A stretch of 19,948 bases of DNA from Bacillota bacterium (GCA_009786275.1 WQTL01000509.1:1-19948), one strand, 5' to 3'; positions 12,520-19,948 are shown, counted from the first letter of the stretch. Numbers and translations are program-made. Notes: generated from the letters alone by a model not told the origin.

Positions 12520-13571
12520 CAGATAACTCCCTTTAACGCATGATACCAGGCGATGGAATCCGGGTGGACCGGCTTGCCCTGCGCCTTTTTTTTCGCGAAA
12601 ACATATTCCAGGATATAGACGCTGGCCGCGTGCAGATTCTCTGCCGCAAGCGCGCGCACGTGCTCCACGTCGGGGTAATCCCTGTCGGCGGAGACCAAAT
12701 CCGCCACAAACACGCATTCCTCCGGGAGCGTCATGCCCGCGTGGCCCGTGGTGTGCCACCGCACCGCGGAGAGAATCTCCGGGTCGGCCACGCCGCACTC
12801 GAGGGCCAAAAACGCCTCCCCGGCGAAGGCGTGGCACACCTGCGGGGACGCGTATTCCGCCGGGCCGAAGGGTTTGCCATAGCGGGCGCACAGGGCCTCC
12901 TGCGCCTCGAAGGGCATGGATTTCGCGCAGTCGTGCAGCAGGCCTGCCAGGCGGGCCTTTTCGCTGTCCGCGCCGTATCGCAGGGCCAGTGCCTGCCCGG
13001 CCTCGGCGGCGCATCGGCTGTGATGGAGCCGCTCGGGCGTCAGCGGCTGATAGAGCCGCTTCTCATCGATATACGCCAATGCCTCCGGGCTGAGATAAGC
13101 GGCGCAGTCCTCCCCCAGCAGCAGCTTCAAACGCAGCCGCGTCGAGCTGATGTCCATGGGCGCGAAGCCATCGCGGCCCTCCCCGGCGCGGGGCAGTACA
13201 AACAGCTCTGCCAGCGAAAGAATCTCTTCCCAATCCTTCCACCGATGGAAATTTTCACGCTGGTCCTCGCCGATCAATAGAAAGAACCGGGCCTGCGGGT
13301 ACTGCCCGCGCAGCTCCCGCAGGGTGTCGGCGGTGTAGCTCACGCCGGGGCGGCGCAGCTCCATGTCGCTCACGGGGAAGGGAAAGGTCCGCCGGCACAG
13401 CTCGAAACGGTCCTCGTCCGGGGTGCCGGGCGCCGCTTTCAGTGGGGCCTGCTTCGCGGGGACAATGAGAACTTCATCCAAGGCGAGGCTCTGTTGAAAG
13501 AACAGCGCGGCGGCCCGGTGCCCCAAATGGGGCGGGTTGAACGAGCCGCCGAAAATGCCGATACGCATCAT
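12519..13571 (-). CDS. nadD: NadD-YqeK fusion: nicotinate-nucleotide adenylyltransferase plus HD-domain phosphohydrolase
   Basis: Two enzymes lie on one 350-residue chain. Residues 2-175 are NadD, which adenylates nicotinate mononucleotide in NAD synthesis: GIFGGSFNPPHLGH (5-18) nucleotide loop, the LLIGEDQRENFHRWKDW block (98-114) and the C-terminal ISSTRLR (141-147). Residues 180-345 are a YqeK-type HD phosphohydrolase: H184, the metal pair H213/D214 in AGLLHDCAKS, H247, H273 in VRWHTTGHAGM and D291 in VADLVSADRDYP. YqeK proteins hydrolyse Ap4A and related dinucleotides. The start was taken at ATG 13571, overlapping the permease stop; ATG 13568 is equally possible. Open frame further upstream is antisense-frame filler inside the permease gene. 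The stop overlaps rsfS by one base (TGATG). Such fusions are known, but separate genes are the norm. Confidence 0.94.
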   Translation of the reverse strand: MMRIGIFGGSFNPPHLGHRAAALFFQQSLALDEVLIVPAKQAPLKAAPGTPDEDRFELCRRTFPFPVSDMELRRPGVSYTADTLRELRGQYPQARFFLLIGEDQRENFHRWKDWEEILSLAELFVLPRAGEGRDGFAPMDISSTRLRLKLLLGEDCAAYLSPEALAYIDEKRLYQPLTPERLHHSRCAAEAGQALALRYGADSEKARLAGLLHDCAKSMPFEAQEALCARYGKPFGPAEYASPQVCHAFAGEAFLALECGVADPEILSAVRWHTTGHAGMTLPEECVFVADLVSADRDYPDVEHVRALAAENLHAASVYILEYVFAKKKAQGKPVHPDSIAWYHALKGVI

Positions 13572-14398
13572 TTCAGCGAAATCTTCTTGCTGAGCATATA
13601 GTTCGTCACGAAGAACAGCACCGCGCTTAAGCCCAGCATGACGATGGCCGTGACCATGTTGATCGTCGGGCTTTCGCCGGCCCCCAGCCTGCCCAGGTTC
13701 AGGTTGACGTTGATCTTCAGGTAGGTGCCCGTCAGCTTGATGATCTGTTGGCAGGCCACCGCGCAGCCCACCAGGAAGATGGGGATCCAAAGCCCCGGCT
13801 TGGCCTGGAAGGGCCGCACATGGCTGATGGTGAGCACGAACAGGCAAATCATCATGGCCAGGATCAGGAACACGACCACCACCACGAGCAGGTAGGCCAG
13901 GAACTGCATGAATTCGGCGAAGGTGGGCAGGCCCATGGCCTCCGCGCTGAAGCTTTCCTTCATGCCCTGCATATTCATGTTCTCCAGCAGGGAATCGGCC
14001 GCCTTGTTGATGATGCGGCGCACGTTCATGATGGCCACCACCACCAGGCCCACCGCCTCGGCGATGCTCAGCAGCATGAACAGCACGTTGGAGATGAACT
14101 TCGAGGCGAGCATTTCCAGGGTGGATACCGGCAGCGCGAAGGTGAGGTACCCGCGCTCGGTGAACAGGGAACGGTTGGTGCTCACCATGATGACCATGAT
14201 GGCCGTGGCCTCCAGGGCCGCCGCGGCCAGCATGAGCAGGAAGTTCCACAGCAGCGCGATAATGAGCGTACCCGTGCCCACATCCTGTTTGAGGGTGAAC
14301 AGCGCGCCGATGCCGCCGCCCGCCACCCCGATGCCCAGCACCCAAAGGTACATGCGCCCGGTCTGGATAAAATCGTTCTTCAGCAGTTTAGCCAACAT
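13568..14398 (-). CDS. ABC transporter permease (ABC-2-like)
   Basis: A 276-residue membrane protein with about six hydrophobic segments, roughly at 17-35, 43-75, 104-128, 163-190, 199-222 and 245-268. The soluble loop between segments 3 and 4 is rich in Met, Asn and Glu (SLLENMNMQGMKESFSAEAMG). The N-terminus (MLAKLLKNDFIQTGRMYLWV) is typical of permeases of two-component Bacillota ABC exporters. It overlaps the ATPase gene by 11 bp and the nadD-yqeK gene by 4 bp. Substrate is unknown; lantibiotic or multidrug-type export is an option, but nothing in the sequence selects it. Confidence 0.88.
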   Translation of the reverse strand: MLAKLLKNDFIQTGRMYLWVLGIGVAGGGIGALFTLKQDVGTGTLIIALLWNFLLMLAAAALEATAIMVIMVSTNRSLFTERGYLTFALPVSTLEMLASKFISNVLFMLLSIAEAVGLVVVAIMNVRRIINKAADSLLENMNMQGMKESFSAEAMGLPTFAEFMQFLAYLLVVVVVFLILAMMICLFVLTISHVRPFQAKPGLWIPIFLVGCAVACQQIIKLTGTYLKINVNLNLGRLGAGESPTINMVTAIVMLGLSAVLFFVTNYMLSKKISLK

Positions 14399-15089
14399 AG
14401 GGGAACACCTCCTGGAACAGTTCGTTGAGCGTTTTGCCCTGGGCCTCCAGATTCGCCACGGAATCGAACAGGAGCACTTGTCTTTTGCCTATCATCAGCG
14501 CGAAATCGAACACGCGCTCCATGTCGTAGATCATGTGGGTGGAAAGCAGGATGGTGCTGTTCTCCGGGCGGTTGTGCAAAATGGTGTCCATGATGAATTG
14601 GCGCGCGGAGGGGTCCACGCCGCCGAGGGGCTCGTCAAGGACGTAGAGCTTCGCCTGGCGGCTCATGGTCAGCAGCAGCAGGAGCTTTTCCTGCATGCCC
14701 TTGCTCATGGTTTTCACGCGCTGCCCGGGCTCCAGCTGGAAAGCCTCGAGCATCTTCATGGCCTTGGGTTTGTCGAAGTCCCGGTAGAAATCCGCCATGT
14801 AGTTCACGCACTGCTTGGCGTTCATCCACTGGGGCAGGTAGCTGCGGTCCGGCAGGTAGGCCGTGACGCTCTTGCTGTAGGCCCCCACGGGCTGGCCGTC
14901 GATGCGCACGATGCCGGAGTAGTCGTTGATCATCCCGGTGAGGATCTTCATCATCGAGGTCTTGCCGCAGCCGTTGGGCCCCATGAGCCCCACGATGCTC
15001 CCCCGGGGGATGCTCAGGTCGATGTTTTCCAGCACCACCTTCGAACCGTAGGCCTTGGTCATTTGCTTCAGGGTTATGATGTCATGCAA
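14388..15089 (-). CDS. ABC transporter ATP-binding protein
   Basis: A 233-residue ATPase partner of the permease at 13568. Motifs are Walker A GPNGCGKT (37-44), signature variant MSKGMQEK (128-135), Walker B LYVLDEP (148-154) with D-loop GGVDP, and switch H185 in LLSTHMI. The signature has MSKG where LSGG is most common, which is frequent in this EcsA/BcrA-like group. The start is a TTG at 15089: AGGAGGAGG (15107-15099) lies nine bases upstream and no in-frame ATG is nearby. The first bases overlap the stop of the MFS gene by 8 bp, so expression is likely coupled to it. Confidence 0.93.
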   Translation of the reverse strand: MHDIITLKQMTKAYGSKVVLENIDLSIPRGSIVGLMGPNGCGKTSMMKILTGMINDYSGIVRIDGQPVGAYSKSVTAYLPDRSYLPQWMNAKQCVNYMADFYRDFDKPKAMKMLEAFQLEPGQRVKTMSKGMQEKLLLLLTMSRQAKLYVLDEPLGGVDPSARQFIMDTILHNRPENSTILLSTHMIYDMERVFDFALMIGKRQVLLFDSVANLEAQGKTLNELFQEVFPYVG

Positions 15090-16641
15090 TTGAGGGTACC
15101 TCCTCCTGTATTTCTTGGGCTTTTGCCTCGCCGTGGCGCACGAACAAGATCATAATCAGGGCCGCCGCCAGGGCGATGGGGCTATAATAGAACAGCGAGA
15201 TGTAGCTGCCGCTGAACATGCGGAAAAAGCCGTAGGTGATGGGCGCGGCGATCTGCGCGCTGAAGGTGGCGGTGTAGTAGTAGCCCGTGAAGGTGCCCAC
15301 GCGCTCCAGGCCGCCGATGTCCAGCACCAGGGGCAGGGTGTTCACGGTGATCATCATGCTCGCGGCGCCCGCGACCACCAGCACCGGGTAGATGAACAGG
15401 TTCAGCACCCGCATGATCGCCTCGATGGCCGGCGCGGCCGGGTTCGCCGCGTTCAGGGCGACGAAGCCGCCGATGGTCAAATCATTGGCCCGCGTCACGG
15501 AAATCAGGGCGGCGAAGAACACCGCGAAGGTGGCCAGGAACAGCCCCAGGCCCGCGAGAATGGTCTTTTTGCGGCCGAATTTGCGGCCCATCCAGCCGGC
15601 GGGCAGCGCCGCCGCGGCCCCGCAGATACTGATGATCGCGATGAGGATGCCCGCCCTGGCCGTGTTGACGTGGAGCAGCTCCTCGGCGAACAGGGCGAAA
15701 AAGGTCGTAATCGCGTTGGTGCCGCAGAACAGGAAGAACAGCCCCGCCAGCATGAACAGCAGGCTCGTGCGCTCCTTGGGGCTCAGCTTCATCCCCTTGC
15801 GGGCGGCCTTCTCCTGCGCGCGCGCTTGCTTGTCGGCGGCGCGGCGCTCGGCCTCGTTGCGGGAGGCGAGAAGCTCCGTGCTCAGCAGGCGGCTGTCCTT
15901 CTCCTTGACGAAGAACAGCAGCACCAGCGCGCCGATGACCATCACCGCGGAGCCGACAAGGAAGACATAGGGGAAGGTGCGGAACTCGTCCAGCTCGTCC
16001 TTCGCAATCCCCAGGGAGGCCGCGAGGAGCGCCGTCACCAGCGCGCCGGAGCTCATGCCTACGATGCCGCCCAGGCCCCCCATGAGGTTGATCACGGCGT
16101 TGCCGTCGCTGCGCAGCGCCGGGGGGGTCAGGTCCGGCATGAGAGCCACCACGGGCGCGCGCCACAGGCTCATGACGAACACGAACAGGATCACGCAGGC
16201 CATCACGGCGGGCAGGGTGCGCATCCAGGGGATCAGCGCGAAGAGCGCCGCCGATATGGGCGCGCCGATGAGCACGAAGGGCCGCCGCTTGCCCAGGCGC
16301 GTATAGCAGCGGTCCGAGAGCTTGCCGAAGATGGGCTGGAAGACGACCCCGAAGATGTTGTCGAAGGTCATGATGATGCCGATGAACAGCGGCACCAGGG
16401 TGAACGCGCCGCCCGCGAAGGCGTTCTCGCCCTGGGAGGCTATGTAGCGCGCCAGGAAATCCACGTTGCCCACGCGCTGGCTCCACTGGGTCACCAGGGG
16501 CGATTCCGTGAGGAACTTTTTGAGGATCTTCGTGATGTAAGGGTCGTAGATGGCCCAGGCGATGCTCGTCGCCATGAAGCCGAAGCCCGTCAGGATGGTC
16601 TTCGGGTAGTTCAGGCGCGGTTTTGCGGCGGCTTCGCTTAT
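15082..16641 (-). CDS. MFS transporter, GPH/SLC45-like sugar transporter type; apparent ATA start
   Basis: A large polytopic transporter of about 519 residues and 12 membrane segments, with a charged Ala/Lys/Arg-rich cytoplasmic loop in the middle (KEKDSRLL to KLSPKERT). The family-typical N-terminus LNYPKTILTGFGFMATS is followed by PIFGKLSDRCYTRLGKRRPF, a GPH/SLC45-type loop 2-3 motif. Likely substrates are sugars or glycosides taken up with a cation; this is inference. No ATG, GTG or TTG lies at the proper distance from the strong SD AAAGGAGGGAG (16657-16647). An in-frame ATA at 16641-16639 does, and translation from it gives (M)SEAAAKPRLNYPKT. TTG codons further upstream (16701 and near 16671) lie at or before the predicted transcription start. 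First gene of the long leftward series. Confidence 0.85.
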   Translation of the reverse strand: MSEAAAKPRLNYPKTILTGFGFMATSIAWAIYDPYITKILKKFLTESPLVTQWSQRVGNVDFLARYIASQGENAFAGGAFTLVPLFIGIIMTFDNIFGVVFQPIFGKLSDRCYTRLGKRRPFVLIGAPISAALFALIPWMRTLPAVMACVILFVFVMSLWRAPVVALMPDLTPPALRSDGNAVINLMGGLGGIVGMSSGALVTALLAASLGIAKDELDEFRTFPYVFLVGSAVMVIGALVLLFFVKEKDSRLLSTELLASRNEAERRAADKQARAQEKAARKGMKLSPKERTSLLFMLAGLFFLFCGTNAITTFFALFAEELLHVNTARAGILIAIISICGAAAALPAGWMGRKFGRKKTILAGLGLFLATFAVFFAALISVTRANDLTIGGFVALNAANPAAPAIEAIMRVLNLFIYPVLVVAGAASMMITVNTLPLVLDIGGLERVGTFTGYYYTATFSAQIAAPITYGFFRMFSGSYISLFYYSPIALAAALIMILFVRHGEAKAQEIQEEVPSIA

Positions 16642-16672
16642 AACGCTCCCTCCTTTTTGATAACCTTGCAAT

Positions 16673-16701
16673 AGTATACCTTGTTCTTCCGCAAATAGCA
16701 A
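16673..16701 (-). promoter_or_regulatory. Promoter for the leftward MFS-to-rnhB series
   Basis: On the - strand TTGCTA (16701-16696) and TATACT (16678-16673) are 17 bp apart. The predicted transcript begins near 16666, about 25 bases before the ATA start codon. No other convincing promoter is visible in the packed leftward series. Confidence 0.72.
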
Positions 16702-16762
16702 GAGGCCAAATCAGAATTTATGGTGTGTTCATGGGGAATTTACAAAATCGCTAAATTTGGGC

Positions 16763-16812
16763 TTGCAAATTCGCGCCAAAAAGTGTAAACTATACTATAC
16801 GTGAAGGAGGGG
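16763..16812 (+). promoter_or_regulatory. Divergent promoter and SD for ytvI
   Basis: TTGCAA (16763-16768) lies 17 bp before TAAACT (16786-16791), which runs into a second box, TATACT (16791-16796). Either could be the -10 site. The SD AAGGAGGGG (16804-16812) then precedes the GTG start at 16818. The spacing is good for TAAACT and poor for TATACT. Confidence 0.6.
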
Positions 16813-16817
16813 TTCCC

Positions 16818-18038
16818 GTGCAGCTTGGCGAAAAGACCCGGGCGCGCCTGGGCCGGCTGATCGATATCGTCTATTACCTGCTGATCCTGGCGGGGTTCTA
16901 CCTGTTCATCAAATACGCCTTCTGGCTGGCGTTCCCGTTCCTGTTCGCGTTCTGCGTCGCGATGGTGCTGCAGCGCCCGATGAACTTCGCCCAGCGCAAG
17001 ATCAAGCTGAAGAAGAGCTTCTCCTCGGTGGCGCTGGTGCTGCTGTTCTACCTGTTGATCGTGGTGGTCATCGCGCTCATCGGCGCGCGCATCTGGTCGG
17101 CGGCCAGGGGCTTCGGGGATTTCCTCTCCGGCCAGATGAAAAATCTGCCGAAAATCATCGGGGACCTGGAGTCCCGCATCAACCACCTGGTGGCCTGGCT
17201 GCCGGAGAGCCTGGAGACCAACATCAACCGGTGGCTGGCGGACTTCAGGGCGGACCTGCTGGCGGGGGTCAACGCCCAGGGGGAGAGCGTGGGCATGTTC
17301 GGCAGCCTGCTTAGCCGCGTGAACCTGGAGTGGTTCAAGACGCCCATGGACGGCATGCTCACCGTGGCGGGCAAGATCCCGCTGATGCTGGTGGCCGTGG
17401 TCATCACCGTCATCGCCAGCTTCTTTTTGACCTCGAGCTACGACAAAGTCGTGGGCTTCCTGAAGCACCAGCTGGGCCCCGAGCGCCGGCACGCCCTTTC
17501 GGCCGCGAAAAAGATTCTGTTCTCCTCCGCGCTGCGGCTGCTGCGCTCGTATTCCATCCTGGTGGTCGTGTCCTTTGGCGAGCTGCTGCTGGGCCTGCTG
17601 CTGCTGCGCCTGATCGGGGTGTACGACGGTAGCCACCTGCTGGGCATCGCCCTGGCGACCTCCTTCGTGGATATCCTGCCGGTGCTGGGCGTGGGCACCG
17701 TGCTGCTGCCTTGGTCCCTGTACCACCTGATCATGGGGCATTTCGGCATGGGGATCGGCCTGGCGGTGCTGTGGGCGGTCATCGTGGTGGTGCGGCAGAT
17801 CCTCGAGCCCAAGCTCGTGGCCTCGAACCTGGGGCTGCCCCCCATCGTCACGCTGATGGGCATGTATATCGGCCTGCAGCTGTTCGGCTTCGTGGGCATG
17901 CTGCTCATGCCCCTGCTGCTCATCCTCGTCAAGCTGCTCAACGACCAGGGCGTAGTGCACATCTGGAAGTCGGCGGGGACGCCCCCCGGCAAAGCGGCCA
18001 AAGCGGCCAAACCGGCCTCAAAAGCTGAAAAAACCTAA
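16818..18038 (+). CDS. ytvI: AI-2E/YtvI-family sporulation-type membrane protein
   Basis: A 406-residue polytopic protein of the AI-2E transporter family (DUF20/PerM), closest in pattern to YtvI of endospore formers. Membrane segments lie near 17-55, 70-93, 188-207, 245-268, 271-300, 311-327 and 345-374. Family landmarks are VDILPVLGVGTVLLPW (284-299), ILEPKLVASNLGLPPIVTLMGMY (328-350) and GLQLFGFVGMLLMP (352-365). A soluble region (95-185) separates the first pair from the rest. The C-terminus is a low-complexity Lys/Ala tail (391-406). The start is GTG 16818 with AAGGAGGGG. Transport function of YtvI is not established; a role in sporulation is inferred from the name-giving family only. Confidence 0.88.
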   Translation: MQLGEKTRARLGRLIDIVYYLLILAGFYLFIKYAFWLAFPFLFAFCVAMVLQRPMNFAQRKIKLKKSFSSVALVLLFYLLIVVVIALIGARIWSAARGFGDFLSGQMKNLPKIIGDLESRINHLVAWLPESLETNINRWLADFRADLLAGVNAQGESVGMFGSLLSRVNLEWFKTPMDGMLTVAGKIPLMLVAVVITVIASFFLTSSYDKVVGFLKHQLGPERRHALSAAKKILFSSALRLLRSYSILVVVSFGELLLGLLLLRLIGVYDGSHLLGIALATSFVDILPVLGVGTVLLPWSLYHLIMGHFGMGIGLAVLWAVIVVVRQILEPKLVASNLGLPPIVTLMGMYIGLQLFGFVGMLLMPLLLILVKLLNDQGVVHIWKSAGTPPGKAAKAAKPASKAEKT

Positions 18039-18067
18039 AAATCGCAGCGGAATGGAGAGACTGACCC

Positions 18068-19273
18068 ATGCAAAAGCGGAAACTGTTTACATCCGAATCC
18101 GTTACCGGGGGGCACCCGGATAAGCTGTGCGACCAGATCGCCGACGCGGTGCTGGACGCCATCCTGGAAGGCGACCCACAGGGCCGCGTGGCCTGCGAGT
18201 GCTGTGCCACCACGGGCGTGGTGTGGATCATGGGCGAGATCAGTACCTCGTCCTATGTGGATATCCCCGGGCTCGCGCGGCAGGTGATCATCGAGGCGGG
18301 CTACGACAGCCCCGACATGGGCTTCGACGGCCACAGCTGCGCCGTGCTCACCGCCATCGACGAACAGTCCGCCGACATCGCCTTGGGGGTGGATAAGAGC
18401 CTGGAAGACAAAACCAGCGACGAGAAGGGCGAAGCGAGTGATTCCGCCGCGGGCGGCGGCGCCGGGGATCAGGGCCTCATGTTCGGCTATGCCTGCGACG
18501 AGACCCCGGAGTTCATGCCCCTGCCCATCGCCCTGGCGCACGCGCTCTGCCGGCAGCTGACAAAGCTGCGCGAGGAGGGCGCGCTGCCCTGGCTGCGGCC
18601 CGACGGCAAGAGCCAGGTCACGGTGGAATACGACGAAAACGACGACCCCGTGCGGGTGGACAAGGTCGTGGTCTCCACGCAGCACGCGGCGGACGTGCCC
18701 CTGGAGGTTTTGCGCGCAGAAATTATTGAAAAGGTGATTCGCCCCGTCATCCCGGCAAATCTGCTGGACGATGAGACGATCTACTACGTCAACCCCACCG
18801 GGCGCTTCGTCATCGGCGGCCCCGCGGGCGACAGCGGCCTGACCGGGCGCAAGATCATCGTGGATACCTACGGTGGCTGCGCGCGGCACGGCGGCGGCAG
18901 CTTTTCGGGCAAGGACCCCACCAAGGTGGATCGCTCGGCGGCCTACGCGGCCCGGCACGCGGCGAAGAACCTGGTGGCCGCGGGCCTTGCCAAAAAATGC
19001 GAGATTCAGCTGGCCTACGCCATCGGCGTGGCCCACCCTGTTTCTGTGCGCGTCGATACCTTCGGCACGGGCATTCTGCCGGACGCCGAACTGGGCGCGC
19101 TGGCGGCGAAGGTGTTCGACCTGCGCCCCACGGCCATCATCAAGGCCTTCGACCTGCGCCGGCCGATCTACCGCCAGCTGGCGGCGCTGGGCCACGTGGG
19201 CCGCACGGACCTCGACCTGCCGTGGGAGAAGCTGGACCGCGTGGAGGAGCTGAAACAGGCGGCGGGGCTGTAA
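18068..19273 (+). CDS. metK: S-adenosylmethionine synthetase
   Basis: Makes S-adenosylmethionine from ATP and methionine, a homotetrameric cytosolic enzyme needed for most methylation. The 401-residue length is normal. Motifs are SESVTGGHPDKLCDQIADAV (9-28), GEISTSSYVDIPGLAR (56-71), GFDGHSCAVLTAI (85-97), the ATP loop GAGDQGLMFGYA (131-142), RPDGKSQVTVEY, NPTGRFVIGGP, and the DTYGG with HGGGSFSGKDPTKVDRSAAY. The surface loop before GAGDQG (110-130) is acidic and Ala/Gly-rich, variable in the family. No S-box or other SAM riboswitch can be seen in the 29 bp that separate it from ytvI, so its transcription probably comes from the ytvI promoter. The SD (GGAGAG) is modest. Confidence 0.97.
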   Translation: MQKRKLFTSESVTGGHPDKLCDQIADAVLDAILEGDPQGRVACECCATTGVVWIMGEISTSSYVDIPGLARQVIIEAGYDSPDMGFDGHSCAVLTAIDEQSADIALGVDKSLEDKTSDEKGEASDSAAGGGAGDQGLMFGYACDETPEFMPLPIALAHALCRQLTKLREEGALPWLRPDGKSQVTVEYDENDDPVRVDKVVVSTQHAADVPLEVLRAEIIEKVIRPVIPANLLDDETIYYVNPTGRFVIGGPAGDSGLTGRKIIVDTYGGCARHGGGSFSGKDPTKVDRSAAYAARHAAKNLVAAGLAKKCEIQLAYAIGVAHPVSVRVDTFGTGILPDAELGALAAKVFDLRPTAIIKAFDLRRPIYRQLAALGHVGRTDLDLPWEKLDRVEELKQAAGL

Positions 19274-19292
19274 CGAAACGCCCGCCTGAACA

Positions 19293-19325
19293 GTCATACC
19301 TAATAGAAAGCACAGGAGGTATGAC
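19293..19325 (+). promoter_or_regulatory. Hairpin that could hide the SD of the downstream gene
   Basis: GTCATACCT (19293-19301) and AGGTATGAC (19317-19325) are exact inverted copies around a 15-base loop. In RNA the right arm covers part of the SD AGGAGGT (19314-19320) and the bases up to the start codon at 19327. This would limit ribosome access unless opened. Confidence 0.5.
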
Positions 19326-19326
19326 C

Positions 19327-19905
19327 ATGAAACGCAAGCTTTTGCTCATTGTTCCCATCGCCCTGCTGGTGCTAGCGGCGGGCGCGGCAGCCATCTGGAC
19401 TTTTTCCCATGCCGCAACCCAAGAACCGGAGGAAACCCGGGAGTACCGGATCGTCCCGGACGAGGCGTTCTACCCCGAAGGCTACGTCGGCTATCGCTAT
19501 CCCGTGCGGCCCGGTACGGAAATCTGGGGGCAATTGGGCTATGTGGGACCGGGCCGCCTCATCATTCCTGAAGAGGTCATCGCGCGCATGACCACGCGGG
19601 AGCTCGCGCAGAGCGTGGTGTGCTACCCGTGGCACGGCTGGCAGGCGGAAGTGATGCTCAGCAGCCGGAGCGAGCAGCCGCCCGATTTTGTACGCACTTG
19701 GTTTGACCAGCGCTTCCGGGACTTCCCTGCCCTGCAGGCGCTGGCGCAGCGGCAGGACGCCCGTACGGAGCTCGCAAAGCTGGACGGGATGTATGAGGCG
19801 TTCAGCGGGCCCGAATCTTTCTATGGCATGAACCCGCGGCTGATCCTGCGGTCGCCGCAGTTCGGCGGGGCGGGGATACCGGACAACGCGCATAAAGGCG
19901 AATAA
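19327..19905 (+). CDS. Unrecognised membrane-anchored protein
   Basis: A 192-residue protein with a basic N-terminus (MKRK) and one hydrophobic segment (about 4-27, LLLIVPIALLVLAAGAAAIW). It acts as an uncleaved anchor or a signal peptide; there is no lipobox cysteine. The rest, rich in Tyr, Pro, Arg and Trp, should lie outside the cytoplasm. A hydrophobic/polar middle (GRLIIPEEVIARMTTRELAQSVVCYPW) resembles the start of helical folds seen in secreted Bacillota proteins, but I do not recognise a family. The start is ATG 19327 because AGGAGGT (19314-19320) is six bases before it; the ATG at 19321 is adjacent to the SD and too close. It follows metK by 53 bp and is followed by a hairpin terminator. 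Confidence 0.75.
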   Translation: MKRKLLLIVPIALLVLAAGAAAIWTFSHAATQEPEETREYRIVPDEAFYPEGYVGYRYPVRPGTEIWGQLGYVGPGRLIIPEEVIARMTTRELAQSVVCYPWHGWQAEVMLSSRSEQPPDFVRTWFDQRFRDFPALQALAQRQDARTELAKLDGMYEAFSGPESFYGMNPRLILRSPQFGGAGIPDNAHKGE

Positions 19906-19908
19906 CGA

Positions 19909-19933
19909 AAGAGGCGGGCGCCGCTCGCCTCTT
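19909..19933 (+). terminator. Hairpin after the last gene, likely terminator
   Basis: AAGAGGCGGGC (19909-19919) pairs with GCTCGCCTCTT (19923-19933) around a GCC loop, with one G-T pair. It lies four bases after the stop codon. The following GCTCTATT is only weakly T-rich, so termination may be incomplete. Confidence 0.6.
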
Positions 19934-19948
19934 GCTCTATTCAGAAGG

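Noticed and set aside
13572..14345. N-terminal extension of the NadD-YqeK frame
   Set aside because: The added 258 codons overlap the whole ABC permease gene and encode low-complexity His/Gly/Ala sequence. NadD begins at its conserved GIFGGSFNPPH, close to the ATG at 13571.
15115..16674. 519-codon open frame on the + strand opposite the MFS gene
   Set aside because: Its translation is a low-complexity mix of Arg, Gly, Glu, His and Ala, typical of the antisense frame of a G+C-rich gene. The opposite strand encodes a clear 12-segment transporter.
16740..17960. Long - strand open frame opposite ytvI
   Set aside because: His/Gln/Glu-rich antisense translation without any family features; ytvI has SD, promoter and family motifs.
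18039..18067. SAM riboswitch before metK
   Set aside because: The gap is only 29 bp and has no helices or terminator of the S-box type.
18035..19297. Long - strand open frame opposite metK
   Set aside because: metK motifs are complete on the + strand; the antisense frame has none.

Overview
The window is a G+C-rich piece of bacterial chromosome. It looks like an uncultured member of the Clostridia (Bacillota). The evidence for that is strong purine-rich Shine-Dalgarno (SD) sites, GTG and TTG starts, a YtvI-type sporulation membrane protein, a NadD-YqeK fusion next to rsfS, TagG/TagH-like export genes and a TarI-like cytidylyltransferase. I assign no species. There are no rRNA or tRNA genes, no CRISPR array and no recognisable prophage or classical insertion sequence.

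Region 1 (1-6906, + strand) starts with the 3' part of greA and continues into a surface-glycopolymer cluster. This holds a GT2 glycosyltransferase, a TIM-barrel sugar isomerase, a second GT2 enzyme, a polysaccharide ABC exporter (permease at 3362, ATPase at 4825) and a TarI/IspD-type cytidylyltransferase at 6190. Two paralogous antitoxin/PIN-toxin pairs are threaded through it, one just before the exporter permease and one between permease and ATPase. A small DUF559 (Vsr-like) endonuclease gene follows the ATPase and is bracketed by structured palindromic repeats. Region 2 (6929-9304, + strand) has a near-consensus promoter, a membrane-anchored TPR protein, a PLP aminotransferase and a Nudix hydrolase. 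It ends at a palindromic repeat and a bidirectional terminator.

Region 3 (9463-16641, - strand) is one long co-oriented series read from right to left: MFS transporter, ABC ATPase, ABC permease, nadD-yqeK fusion, rsfS, nitroreductase, thrC, rnhB. Most junctions overlap. A promoter is visible at 16701-16673, and the MFS gene appears to start at an ATA codon. Region 4 (16763-19933, + strand) starts from a divergent promoter and contains ytvI, metK and an unrecognised membrane-anchored protein, then a hairpin terminator.

The most unusual thread is the small repeats. There are heptanucleotide arrays (375-395, 11562-11596, 12156-12190), an 85-bp palindromic element (1063-1147), a G-rich double-hairpin family (5569-5745 and 6101-6180) and another palindrome (9315-9387). 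Several of them supply start codons, stop codons or ribosome-binding sites to neighbouring genes. The hairpin family keeps its stems by compensatory changes and surrounds the DUF559 gene. The repeat/DUF559 pair is the best candidate here for an undescribed mobile system. The interleaved toxin-antitoxin pairs are the second.
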